Source: Chthonomonas sp. UBA2362 (GTDB lineage Bacteria; Armatimonadota; Fimbriimonadia; Fimbriimonadales; Fimbriimonadaceae). From it: a stretch of DNA of 64,000 nucleotides. The stretch covers positions 420,473-484,472 of the forward strand of contig DDTO01000004.1 of NCBI GenBank assembly GCA_002344135.1, written 5' to 3'. Made by a program: the position numbers and the translations under genes. Below are positions 49,645-57,679 of the stretch, piece by piece. The notes beneath the pieces were generated by a model. It did no database searches and was not told the origin of the DNA. It was given only the letters and a program-made list of their open reading frames with translations. Each line of letters starts with the position of its first letter. The first letter of the stretch is position 1.

Positions 49645-49896
49645 GCATTATTCAGTTTAGCGTATGCATGACGGCTTGGCGAGTTGACAGGCTCGCCAGC
49701 CCGTTTCTGTGGCTACGGCCATTTCCTTGATGCAGAGGGAATTCCGTCCCCGAACGGCGACACCATCGAGGTCAGGCTTGTTCGCGACGCCTCGTCGTCA
49801 TCCTTGCCAGGTATAACCCGCACCAGTTGATGGCCTCGTCGACGGCATTCAGGGCAGAAGATAAACCGCTCACCCGTGGCTGCTCCAGGAGAAAAA
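49645..49896. other. Intergenic stretch, no gene seen
   Basis: About 250 bp. An inverted repeat near 49676-49704 (TGGCGAG/CTCGCCA) is the only structure noticed. The 3' end carries CCAGGAG (49885-49891), the ribosome-binding site of the YCII gene. Confidence 0.5.
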
Positions 49897-50235
49897 ATGG
49901 CAGGATACTTGGTTGCAATTCACCACCCCGACGACTACGACCAGTCCGTTGAGGACGAAGCAATGGGGCGCGATATCGACGCGCTCAACCACGAGATGGT
50001 GGCGGCGGGGGTCCGGATTTTCGTCGGCGGCCTGCACCCGGCAAGCCGCGCAAAGTCGCTCAGGGCTCATCCCGATGGCACGTTACTCATCGACGACGGG
50101 CCCTACCTTCAGACCAAGGAGCACGTTGGCGGCTTCTGGGTGTTAGAGTGCGCCGACATGGACGAGGCACTGCAGTGGGGCCGCAAAGCCGCTCTAGCCT
50201 GTCGGGCTCCAGTCGAAGTTCGGCCATTTCACTGA
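49897..50235 (+). CDS. YCII-related domain protein
   Basis: 112 residues from ATG 49897, which is 5 nt after CCAGGAG; an ATG 21 nt upstream lacks a site. The protein starts MAGYLVAIHHPDDYDQSVED and contains DGPYLQTKEHVGGFWVLECA, the DGP(F/Y)xExKExxgGfxxxe signature of YCII/DGPF proteins, which have a dimeric alpha/beta barrel and are linked to ECF sigma factors in many bacteria. The enzymatic role is unclear. There is no sigma factor next to it. Confidence 0.85.
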   Translation: MAGYLVAIHHPDDYDQSVEDEAMGRDIDALNHEMVAAGVRIFVGGLHPASRAKSLRAHPDGTLLIDDGPYLQTKEHVGGFWVLECADMDEALQWGRKAALACRAPVEVRPFH

Positions 50236-50664
50236 TCCGTCGCACGCGGGGCTACGTAATCTGGTCATCGCTGATCGAAGGCCGATTACGGCCTTTCGGC
50301 GACCTTGCCGACAACGGCCCTCCCGCGTCGCCCATCACGCAAGCCAGGCGTCAGTTCGAAGGCTCCACAAAGTTCACGTACTAAGAAAGAGGAAGCGAAC
50401 ACTCAAGACTCCCATAGTACTCGATGATTTGTCGACGGAGTTTCCAGACAACGTCGATTCGCTATCCTTGTGGCACGTCTGACAAGCGGACCATTTTTTC
50501 AGCAACATCACAAGCCACAATGCATCATCGTGACCTTCCCAAACGGATAGCCGGAGCGATCGCGATCGCTGGATGAAGCCGTGTGGCATTTTGGGAACAT
50601 CACTAACGCGTTCGGGGTCTAACCGATATCTAGGCACATCGTCGCTGCCATAAGGAGATTAACG
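50236..50664. other. 429-bp gap, no gene supported
   Basis: The stretch has a lower GC content than its flanks. A minus-strand open frame of 87 codons at 50374-50637 has a CQTCH but lacks a start context and codon usage like the neighbours. The end carries AAGGAG (50652-50657), the ribosome-binding site of the CsbD-type gene. Confidence 0.5.
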
Positions 50665-50808
50665 ATGAACTGGAATATCATTGAAGGCCATTGGAAGGAG
50701 CTCACCGGAGCGATCCGCGAGAAGTGGGGAGATCTTACGGATGACGAGATTACCCAGCTTGAAGGCAAGCGCGACCAACTTGAGGGCCTCATCCAAAAGC
50801 GATATTGA
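50665..50808 (+). CDS. CsbD-like stress protein, apparently truncated
   Basis: 47 residues from ATG 50665, 7 nt after AAGGAG. MNWNIIEGHWKELTGAIREK, then WGDLTDDEITQLEGKRDQLE and GLIQKRY fit CsbD/YjbJ almost fully. The family usually continues RYG(I/L)xxxEA.... Here the codon after RY is TGA, and the codons that follow read LNQRDAAR, as if the Gly GGA had become TGA. Another frame then reads REWAEQLKEKIQK before a stop, so a second indel is likely. The C-terminal third is therefore lost or was never translated. CsbD proteins are general stress proteins of unknown biochemistry. Confidence 0.7.
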   Translation: MNWNIIEGHWKELTGAIREKWGDLTDDEITQLEGKRDQLEGLIQKRY

Positions 50809-50888
50809 TTGAATCAGCGGGACGCCGCTCGCGCGAGTGGGCTGAACAGCTGAAGGAGAAAATCCAGAAATAGAGGAGGACCAGCAGT

Positions 50889-51053
50889 ATGCTGCATTAC
50901 GCATTAGTCTTCTTAGTCATCGCGATCATCGCAGCCTTCTTGGGGTTCGGTGGTATCGCGGGAACCGCGAGTTGGATCGCACAGGTTCTGTTTGTAGTGT
51001 TTTTGGTCTTCGCGCTCCTCTCGTTCCTGAGCGGCCGTAGAACGCAAGCATAG
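50889..51053 (+). CDS. DUF1328 (YtjA-type) small membrane protein
   Basis: 54 residues, ATG 50889, with a strong AGAGGAGGA site. MLHYALVFLVIAIIAAFLGF, then GGIAGTASWIAQVLFVVFLV and FALLSFLSGRR match the DUF1328 pattern of two membrane helices separated by GGIAG. Proteins of this type are commonly induced by stress and are found beside CsbD genes. It is 80 bp downstream of the CsbD stop. It is followed by a strong hairpin. Confidence 0.88.
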   Translation: MLHYALVFLVIAIIAAFLGFGGIAGTASWIAQVLFVVFLVFALLSFLSGRRTQA

Positions 51054-51062
51054 CTGAATCAA

Positions 51063-51092
51063 GTGCTCGCCCGGTTCGCTCCGGGCGAGCAC
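51063..51092. terminator. Strong hairpin, 12-bp stem
   Basis: GTGCTCGCCCGG, 6-nt loop, CCGGGCGAGCAC. It lies 10 bp after the DUF1328 stop and before the convergent TPR gene end. No T run, but the stem is perfect. Confidence 0.75.
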
Positions 51093-51176
51093 GAATCGGC
51101 GACCCTAATCAAGTAGTGGTGCTCTTTAAGGCCCTCTCGCTCCGCTTGGTCGCAAGACTCGCCGGCGCGGACGACC

Positions 51177-51893
51177 CTAGAGCTCGAAGTCTTTGTCCAC
51201 TGGCGGAACCGGGCGCTCGATCGGCTTGCGCTCGTAGCGGTTCGCCTTTCCTCCGGCATCGAAAATTGCCCAGATATGGCAGATCGCGGCCAGTAGGAGA
51301 GGTAGGAGGACTATGCCGTTGAACTCCGCAGTCGGCCCTTGCCCACGAACGCCGAACAGGCTTAGCACGCCCTGCATTCCGCCGGGAATCAGCCAAGCGA
51401 GGCCCCAGCCGGTCAACCAGCCCGCGAGGAGACCGACCCCGAGACCCGTCGCCCCGGTAACGATCTGACCGAGGCCGGGGACGATAATCGAGAGCAACAA
51501 GGCAATCTTCCCGCTCGCCGCGTCGATGCCGTCCCCGCCAGGGGTAGGGAAGTCGAGGCTCCTCGCGGTTCCGAGCACGCATTCGGCATACTTGCGCTCG
51601 ACCGAGGCATTCTGGGGCTCAATCCGCATGGCTCGCTTGTAGATATCCATCGCGGCGCGGGTCTGCCGACGTTCGATAAGGTCGTCGGCGACCGCTTCGA
51701 GGATCGCAGCCGATCCAGGGGCAGTTTCAAGGGCCTCCTCGAGGAGTTTTCCAGCGGCGGCCTTGTTGCCGCGCATCTTGAGGAGCCTGGCTTCGCGGAT
51801 GAGCCGCTCGGCTTTCTCAAGGGCTTCCGCATCTGGAGGCGCAGGAAGCGGTTCTTCCGGTTCGTGCTGCTTGCGGTCGTCGGTGTTCATCAT
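51177..51893 (-). CDS. Membrane protein with TPR-like N-terminal part, unknown
   Basis: 238 residues. Residues 20-100 have two TPR-like helices (AAAGKLLEEALETAPGSAAI, TRAAMDIYKRAMRIEPQNAS). Two or three membrane segments follow (KIALLLSIIVPGLGQIVTGA, GVGLLAGWLTGWGLAWLIPG, and IVLLPLLLAAICHIWAIFDA). It is 1 nt after rsfS, so it is the last gene of the obgE-nadD-rsfS unit. Its role is unknown. Confidence 0.7.
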   Translation of the reverse strand: MMNTDDRKQHEPEEPLPAPPDAEALEKAERLIREARLLKMRGNKAAAGKLLEEALETAPGSAAILEAVADDLIERRQTRAAMDIYKRAMRIEPQNASVERKYAECVLGTARSLDFPTPGGDGIDAASGKIALLLSIIVPGLGQIVTGATGLGVGLLAGWLTGWGLAWLIPGGMQGVLSLFGVRGQGPTAEFNGIVLLPLLLAAICHIWAIFDAGGKANRYERKPIERPVPPVDKDFEL

Positions 51894-51894
51894 C

Positions 51895-52239
51895 CTATTC
51901 GAGAAGGTTCGGGTCGGCCTGTATCGATCCCCAGAGGGTCTCCAGATCGTAGAACTGTCTCTTTTCTTCCCGCATCACGTGGAAAACGACATCGCCGTAG
52001 TCGTGCAAGACCCATCCTCCCCCGGATTGATCGCTCCGCAAGGGCTTGACCTTGTGCTCACTCATCTTTTCGCGGACTTTCTCGGCGATGGCGTTCATGT
52101 GGGTGTCGCTGTTGCCGGTGCAGACGACGAAGTAGTCGGTGATGGAGGTCTTATCGCGAACCGAAAGGGTCTCGATTCGCTCTGCCTTCAACTCATCGGC
52201 GTACCCGACGATAAGGTCAGCTTTCTCTTTGGAGGTCAA
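51895..52239 (-). CDS. rsfS: Ribosomal silencing factor RsfS
   Basis: 114 residues from TTG 52239, overlapping the nadD stop as TTGA. The RsfS/DUF143 core has VRDKTSITDYFVVCTGNSDT, AEKVREKMSEHKVKPLRSDQ and GWVLHDYGDVVFHVM. It binds uL14 on the 50S subunit and blocks subunit joining in slow growth. The order nadD-rsfS is typical. An ATC start 3 nt upstream is possible. Confidence 0.92.
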   Translation of the reverse strand: MTSKEKADLIVGYADELKAERIETLSVRDKTSITDYFVVCTGNSDTHMNAIAEKVREKMSEHKVKPLRSDQSGGGWVLHDYGDVVFHVMREEKRQFYDLETLWGSIQADPNLLE

Positions 52240-52838
52240 GATGCTTCCATGGTTCTGTATAGGGCGTGGTCGGCGATAAAAGCGGCCACCTTCGGGGGAA
52301 CCCATCGATCGATGCGCCTTCCTCTGACGATCATACTTCGAATGTCGGTTGCGGAGATGTTGGGCAGGTCGGTGGCGATCCAGTCCACCCTTTCCAGTAT
52401 CCAGTCGGGAAGGACCCGCTCGGCGGTCTCGCGGGTGCTGGGTGGCCGGTTCGCGACCCCGAGACGGCCCAGTTGGAGAACGCGGCGGGGAAGTCTCCAG
52501 TCGGCGAACCCCGTGAGAACGTCGGCGCCAACCAGAACCCAATACTCCGCTGGGCGAGCCATTGCGAGCTCCTCTAGGGTGTCCACAGTGTAGCTGGGAC
52601 CGGGCCGAGTGGTCTCGATGTCGGTGACCGAGAAGCGGGGCTCACCCTCGATGGCGAGCTCCACCATCTCGAGCCTGGTCTTGGCTGGCGTCGTTCGGCT
52701 TCTGGCCTTGAACGGGTTCCTTCCTGCAGGCACGAACATGACCTCGTCCAGTACGAGTTGCTCGAGGGCGGCCGAAGCCAAGGCAAGGTGACCCACATGG
52801 GGGGGATCGAACGTACCGCCAAGGAATCCGATCTTCAT
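52236..52838 (-). CDS. nadD: Nicotinate-nucleotide adenylyltransferase
   Basis: 200 residues from ATG 52838, chosen because it forms ATGA with the obgE stop; an in-frame TTG 6 nt upstream is less likely. GFLGGTFDPPHVGHLALASA is the nucleotidyltransferase GGTFDPxHxGH motif (about 4-18), and ISATDIRSMIVRGRRIDRWV (about 163-182) is the ISxTxIR motif. It converts NaMN and ATP to NaAD. Confidence 0.96.
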   Translation of the reverse strand: MKIGFLGGTFDPPHVGHLALASAALEQLVLDEVMFVPAGRNPFKARSRTTPAKTRLEMVELAIEGEPRFSVTDIETTRPGPSYTVDTLEELAMARPAEYWVLVGADVLTGFADWRLPRRVLQLGRLGVANRPPSTRETAERVLPDWILERVDWIATDLPNISATDIRSMIVRGRRIDRWVPPKVAAFIADHALYRTMEAS

Positions 52839-54100
52839 GACCAATCGGTGAACGAGAAGACCGCCTCGCCTATGTAGACCGTGTCTCCTTCTTCCGCTCC
52901 CATCTCCCTCAGTCGATCGATCACTCCCAAACGCACCAACCGCTTATGAAGATACCGCACGGCGTCTCGATTCTCCAGGTTGGTCATCGCAACCATGCGC
53001 AGCATCCGCTTGCCGGTGACCTCGAAACCGTCTTCCGCGCGGACCACATCCCAACTCGAATCCATCTCTCGCTCTTCCGGAGAAAAAACGACCGGAGTGG
53101 GTTCGGTCGCTTCGGCGGCTCGGACCAACTCGAGCACGCGGTAGAGAAGCCTCTCCACTCCCTGCCCGCTGACGGCGCTGATAGGGAAGACCGGTTGTCC
53201 GGCTTCGGAGAACCTCCTCTCGACCTTCGCGGCCTCGTCTGGAGGAGCGAGATCCAGCTTGTTGAGGGCAATGAGGCGCGGCTTGTCATAGAGGTCCTTC
53301 GAGTAAAGGCGGAGCTCTTCCTCGACGATGCCGTAGTTCGCCAGCGGGTCGGAGTCGTCGATGGGGAAAGCGTCGACGACGTGCACGAGGACCTTGGTTC
53401 GCTCGGTGTGTTTGAGGAACCGATGGCCGAGGCCGTGGCCCTCGCTGGCGCCCTCGATGAGGCCGGGAAGGTCGGCGGCGACAAAGGTCTCATCTCCGAG
53501 TTTGACTACCCCGAGGTTCGGCTCGAGCGTGGTGAAGGGGTAATCCCCGATCTTGGGCCGGGCCGCGCTGATCCGGCTGAGGAGTGTGCTCTTGCCGGCG
53601 TTGGGAAGCCCTATGAGGCCGACATCGGCAAGCAGCTTGAGTTCGAGCTTGGCCCGGATAGTCTCACCGGGGGCTCCCTTTTGAGCAAAGTTCGGGACCT
53701 GGCGTACACTTGAGACATAGTGGAGATTCCCGAAGCCTCCGCGCCCACCTTTGCAAATGACGTATCTCATTCCGTCGACCCTGAGATCGACCAGCACCTC
53801 GTCGAGGATGACATCCGTAATCACCGTCCCGACGGGCACCTTCACAACGATATCGCCGCCGTTCTTGCCGCGCTTGTTGCCCAGAGCGTGCTTGCCCGAG
53901 TCCGCCTCGATGTGGTCGTTGAGCTTCAGATCGTAAAGGGTGCGGCGATTTCGATCGGCCACGAGGATGACGTCGCCACCCTTGCCGCCGTCGGCGCCGT
54001 TGGGCCCGCCTCTCGGCACGTGCTTCTCCCGATGAAAGGAAACCGCGCCCGAGCCTCCGGTGCCTGAGGTGAAAGTCACGATCGCCTCGTCGAGGAACAT
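52835..54100 (-). CDS. obgE: GTPase Obg/CgtA
   Basis: 421 residues. An Obg-fold (about 1-157, with GGKGGDVILVADRNRRTLYD and KGGRGGFGNLHYVSSVRQVP) is followed by the G domain with GLPNAGKSTLLSRISAARPK (G1), DYPFTTLEPNLGVVKL (G2), DLPGLIEGASEGHGLGHRFL (G3) and NKLD (G4). An OCT domain covers about 330-421. It acts in 50S assembly and stress responses. Confidence 0.97.
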   Translation of the reverse strand: MFLDEAIVTFTSGTGGSGAVSFHREKHVPRGGPNGADGGKGGDVILVADRNRRTLYDLKLNDHIEADSGKHALGNKRGKNGGDIVVKVPVGTVITDVILDEVLVDLRVDGMRYVICKGGRGGFGNLHYVSSVRQVPNFAQKGAPGETIRAKLELKLLADVGLIGLPNAGKSTLLSRISAARPKIGDYPFTTLEPNLGVVKLGDETFVAADLPGLIEGASEGHGLGHRFLKHTERTKVLVHVVDAFPIDDSDPLANYGIVEEELRLYSKDLYDKPRLIALNKLDLAPPDEAAKVERRFSEAGQPVFPISAVSGQGVERLLYRVLELVRAAEATEPTPVVFSPEEREMDSSWDVVRAEDGFEVTGKRMLRMVAMTNLENRDAVRYLHKRLVRLGVIDRLREMGAEEGDTVYIGEAVFSFTDWS

Positions 54101-54201
54101 CTTAGCCAGAGGGTACCGCGGGGCGGTCCAATCGCACGTGAGAGTGTATCAAGACATAATAATGATTATCAGAAAACTAGACTTCTTGCTCTGCGGTCCT
54201 C

Positions 54202-54690
54202 TTACCCGCCCGTCGGCTGGGCGATCGCGAGAGCGGTCTGATTCTGGATCAGCAGACTCAGCGCGGAAGCCCGCTTGGGATCGAGAGCAGCCAGGAGTTC
54301 GACGGCCTTGTCGGTGTCCATCTTGCGAAGGACGCGAGCCAGGTCTTCATCGCTCCATTCCTTGATGACCGCAAGCAGACTCTTGGTCGGCATGCCGTTC
54401 CAAAGTTTCGCCACCTGCTTCGCACCTGATTCGAGGTCCGGCTTGGGTGGTTCGGGTTTCGGAACGGGCGGCTTTACTCTCTTGGCGGCAGGTGCGGGCT
54501 CCTTCGGCGTCGGGACATCGGCATAGAGTTCGTGCGCCCCAGCGGTCGCCTTCGCCTTCTTGGCGGGCGTGAGACCCGGGACGTTGATTACGCCGAACAG
54601 AGCCGCGCCAACCACGCCTCCGCCGATCAGGACCAGTGGGCCGACGATCATCAGGATCAGCCGGGCCGGGCTCTTCCGTATTTCGCTCAT
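54202..54690 (-). CDS. MotE / MgtE-N-like flagellar-associated protein
   Basis: 162 residues. A membrane segment (RLILMIVGPLVLIGGGVVGA, about 10-29) precedes a Pro/Lys linker and a C-terminal MgtE-N-type domain (SLLAVIKEWSDEDLARVLRK, MDTDKAVELLAALDPKRASA). Such proteins occur at the end of flagellar operons as MotE/FlbB and act as a chaperone or stator-linked part. Its ATG overlaps the lytic transglycosylase stop as ATGA. It is the last gene of the operon. Confidence 0.75.
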   Translation of the reverse strand: MSEIRKSPARLILMIVGPLVLIGGGVVGAALFGVINVPGLTPAKKAKATAGAHELYADVPTPKEPAPAAKRVKPPVPKPEPPKPDLESGAKQVAKLWNGMPTKSLLAVIKEWSDEDLARVLRKMDTDKAVELLAALDPKRASALSLLIQNQTALAIAQPTGG

Positions 54691-55298
54691 CGATTCCTCA
54701 TGGCCTCATACCGGCCCATCACACGCTGGACGTAGTTCATCGTCTCTCTGAAAGGTGGAATGCCCCCGTGCCTCTCGACTGCACCCGGGCCTGCGTTATA
54801 AGCGGCCAAGGCAAGTCGCATGTCGCCTCCGAATCGGGTCATCATCTGGCTCAGGTAGCGTGCGCCACCGAACAGGTTCTGAACCGGATCGAAGGGGTTC
54901 TCGACACCCAGCGCTTTGGCGGTTCCGGGCATCAGCTGCGACAGACCCATAGCGCCGGCGGCCGACTTCGCGTGCGGGTCGAAGGCACTCTCCTGGGCGA
55001 CGAGGGCTTCGAACAGCTGCGGGTCGACGCCCGCGTTCTCGGCTGCGCTCTCGATAAGGGGCCTTAGGTCTGCTGGGGCCAGCGATCCTCCGGTGTCCAA
55101 GCCAGGCACAAACGGACTCATCGGACGAAATCCGCCGGGCCCGCCAGCGCCGATTGCGCCGGTCAGGCCGCTGCCTGGCGACTCTGACGGCAGATCCCGC
55201 TTGGGTTCCGAGCGGCGACCGTAGAGCGCGTCGAGGCGACTTTGAATCTCTCTCATCCGTGATTGGATTGCATCGGGACCCTTGAGTTTCAGCGTCAT
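54687..55298 (-). CDS. Lytic transglycosylase (SLT domain), flagellar operon
   Basis: 203 residues from ATG 55298, with an AAGGAGGGC site. The SLT domain (about 85-200) has EALVAQESAFDPHAKSAAGA (catalytic Glu about 96), MGLSQLMPGTAKALGVENPF, then LALAAYNAGPGAVERHGG. It may open peptidoglycan for rod assembly, the job of FlgJ in other bacteria. There is no typical signal peptide at the start (MTLKLKGPDAIQSRMREIQS), which fits export through the flagellar type III system. It overlaps fliJ and the motE-like gene by ATGA. Confidence 0.85.
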   Translation of the reverse strand: MTLKLKGPDAIQSRMREIQSRLDALYGRRSEPKRDLPSESPGSGLTGAIGAGGPGGFRPMSPFVPGLDTGGSLAPADLRPLIESAAENAGVDPQLFEALVAQESAFDPHAKSAAGAMGLSQLMPGTAKALGVENPFDPVQNLFGGARYLSQMMTRFGGDMRLALAAYNAGPGAVERHGGIPPFRETMNYVQRVMGRYEAMRNR

Positions 55299-55717
55299 GC
55301 CGCCCTCCTTCTTAGGACCGCCCACTCGTCCAGCTCGCGCTGCTCGGCCCTTCGCGCTTCTTCCTCGTACTCGGCCAAGGCTTGCTCGCGAAGTTTCTCG
55401 AGGGCCTCGGCCTCGATTCGCTTCTCCACCCACGCCCGATACGCGGCCTCGACCTCCTGATCGAGAATGGCGATAATCGTTTCCTGAGCTCGACGCTCGT
55501 CATCCAAGCGAACGCGGTAGCGCTCGTGGTCGAGAAGTTCCGACACCGTCGCGGCAGCCGACTCCGAAGCTCGGCGGCGGCGATCATCGATTTCCACCAG
55601 TCCGGCCTGGGCGTCCTCAAGGCGCTTCCGCGCTTCGAGGTAAGCATCACGCGCCCATTCGGCGACCATCTGCCTGTAGTCGAGGACGCGCTGAAGAGAA
55701 AACTCGAACTTCTTCAT
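55295..55717 (-). CDS. fliJ: Flagellar export protein FliJ
   Basis: 140 residues, nearly all coiled coil: MKKFEFSLQRVLDYRQMVAE and then heptads to the end (EALEKLREQALAEYEEEARR). FliJ binds FlhA and the FliI hexamer in the export gate. It starts 1 nt after the fliI stop. Confidence 0.9.
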   Translation of the reverse strand: MKKFEFSLQRVLDYRQMVAEWARDAYLEARKRLEDAQAGLVEIDDRRRRASESAAATVSELLDHERYRVRLDDERRAQETIIAILDQEVEAAYRAWVEKRIEAEALEKLREQALAEYEEEARRAEQRELDEWAVLRRRAA

Positions 55718-55718
55718 T

Positions 55719-57026
55719 TCAGCTCACCAGTTCCTGTAACGCCGACACCGACGCGTCGAGGGTCGAGGATTCGCGTCGATCCTGGCGCAGGTAGGCGCTG
55801 ACGGCTTCCCACCGCTCGATCGCCCTATCGCTGGCCGGTCGACTTCCCTCTTTGTAGGCCCCGATGCTGACGAGGTCCTCCACGTCGCGATAGGCGGCGA
55901 TCAGTTCACGCAAGGCGTTGGCGTCCGCCAGGTGCTCGGGATCGACCACCATCGGCATCACGCGGCTGAGGCTGTTCATCACGTCGATCGGAGGGTAGTG
56001 GCCCCGACTCGTCAGCTTTCGGCTGAGCATGATATGCCCGTCGAGGATCGATCGGGCAGCATCTGCAATCGGTTCGTTCGTATCGTCGCCCTCGACGAGG
56101 ATCGTGTAGATGGCGGTGATCGCGCCCCTCGGTCCGCAGCCAGCGCGTTCCATCAGGCGTGGCAACAGGGCGAAGACGCTTGGTGTGTAGCCTTTGGTGC
56201 TGGGCGGCTCGCCAGCGGCGAGGCCGACCTCCCGTTGGGCCATCGCGAAGCGGGTGACCGAATCCATCATCAGCATCGCGTTTTGGCCCCTGTCGCGGAA
56301 GTACTCGGCGATCGCTGTGGCGGTCTGAGCGGCCTTGATCCTGAGCAAGGCCGGCTCGTCCGACGTTGCACAGACCACGACGCTCCGCGCGAGACCCTCC
56401 TCTCCAAGATCGTTCTCCATAAACTCGCGGACCTCGCGACCACGCTCGCCGACGAGCGCTATAACGTTCACATCGGCACTGCCGCTTCGCGCGATCATGC
56501 CAAGCAGGGTGCTCTTCCCTACTCCCGAGCCTGCGAAGATTCCGACGCGCTGGCCCTGTCCAAAGGTCAGCATGCCGTCGATGGCCCGCACTCCCGTCGG
56601 AAACGGACGAGCAATCATCTGGCGCTCGATTGCGTTCGGTGGCGCAGCAATAACGGGGTAGGACTCTTCGGCGCTGATTGGGCCGAGACCATCGAGAGGG
56701 CGTCCCAGGGCGTCGACGACTCGCCCCAACAGGCCATCGCCAACAGGGACTCTCAGGCAGTGGCCAGAGTTGACGACCAGAGAACCCGCCTTGACGCCCG
56801 TCATCTCCCCCAGCGGCATCAAGAGAATTCGCTCGCCCCGAAAGCCGACCACCTCCGCGTCGATCACGGGTTCGTCTCCCTCCGGCACGACCTGGCACAA
56901 ATCTCCAATCCGCGAGATGGGCCCGGTCGCCTCAGCAACGAGCCCGATCACCTGCTCGATTCGGCCACGCTGCTGGGTGAGCGGTTGGTGCTGGACCCAC
57001 TCGTCGAGCCGGGCAAAGAGACTCAC
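55719..57026 (-). CDS. fliI: Flagellar export ATPase FliI
   Basis: 435 residues from GTG 57026, forming GTGA with fliH. Walker A is GIFAGSGVGKST (about 164-175), with ALVGERGREVREFMENDLGE and a Walker B-like AMLMMDSVTRFAMAQREVGL. The N-terminal part (about 20-90) is the beta-barrel of F1-like subunits. It uses ATP to help export flagellar substrates. Confidence 0.97.
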   Translation of the reverse strand: MSLFARLDEWVQHQPLTQQRGRIEQVIGLVAEATGPISRIGDLCQVVPEGDEPVIDAEVVGFRGERILLMPLGEMTGVKAGSLVVNSGHCLRVPVGDGLLGRVVDALGRPLDGLGPISAEESYPVIAAPPNAIERQMIARPFPTGVRAIDGMLTFGQGQRVGIFAGSGVGKSTLLGMIARSGSADVNVIALVGERGREVREFMENDLGEEGLARSVVVCATSDEPALLRIKAAQTATAIAEYFRDRGQNAMLMMDSVTRFAMAQREVGLAAGEPPSTKGYTPSVFALLPRLMERAGCGPRGAITAIYTILVEGDDTNEPIADAARSILDGHIMLSRKLTSRGHYPPIDVMNSLSRVMPMVVDPEHLADANALRELIAAYRDVEDLVSIGAYKEGSRPASDRAIERWEAVSAYLRQDRRESSTLDASVSALQELVS

Positions 57027-57679
57027 GTCGTCTCACCTCTCCAGCCGACGGCAAGTCGCTCCAGCGCGGCCTCGATCCGGCCATCGATGAGCCCGGCATC
57101 AGTCTCGACGACGCATCCGGCTTCGATCGAGCCGTCGACGACCACGTCGATCGAGCGGAGCCCCGAACAGGCCTCCAGGATCTCCGCCTTCCGGCCCTCG
57201 ATGAGGCCGGAATCCATCGGATTGACTCGAATCCGAATTCTCGTCCCGTCTCGAATCTCCGAGACCACGTCTCGCGCGATATCGTAGGCGGCTTCACGGC
57301 TATGTTCCAATTCGCGGCGGACGAGTCGCTCGGCGATGACGATCGCCAGGATCGCCAGCCGATGTTCGCAGGCACGGATGAAGTCGTCGAAGGCCTTCTC
57401 CTGCCCCGCAAGTCGATCGGCGAAGGCCGCGATCTCCTCCCGATAGCGGGCTTCGGCCTCGACATGGGCCTTCTCAGCACCGTCTTCGAGCCCGCGTCGG
57501 AAGCCCTCCTCGTAGCCTTCGGCTCTGGCGGCTTGCCGGACCTCCTCACGCTGTCGATTGACGAAATCGGCGATCTTGCTCTTTCCGCGAGCTTCGGGGG
57601 GAGGCAGTTCCGAAAGTGGCGGCATCGCCTCGGCAAAGCTGCCTGCCTTCGTGGCTCTGTCCAGGATGTTCCTAGACAA
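57023..57679 (-). CDS. fliH: Flagellar export regulator FliH
   Basis: 218 residues from TTG 57679, which has AGGAGG 6 nt upstream and overlaps fliG by 8 nt; a GTG further upstream at 57703 lies deeper in fliG. A helical N-terminus (EGYEEGFRRGLEDGAEKAHV, with FliH-type GxxxG repeats) is followed by a C-terminal globular domain (SIDVVVDGSIEAGCVVETDA). It binds FliI and links it to the C ring. Confidence 0.9.
   Translation of the reverse strand: MSRNILDRATKAGSFAEAMPPLSELPPPEARGKSKIADFVNRQREEVRQAARAEGYEEGFRRGLEDGAEKAHVEAEARYREEIAAFADRLAGQEKAFDDFIRACEHRLAILAIVIAERLVRRELEHSREAAYDIARDVVSEIRDGTRIRIRVNPMDSGLIEGRKAEILEACSGLRSIDVVVDGSIEAGCVVETDAGLIDGRIEAALERLAVGWRGETT

Noticed and set aside
50374..50637. 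87-codon minus frame with a CQTCH haem-type motif
   Set aside because: No signal peptide, no ribosome-binding site and codon usage unlike neighbours. Probably a chance frame in a GC-poor gap.
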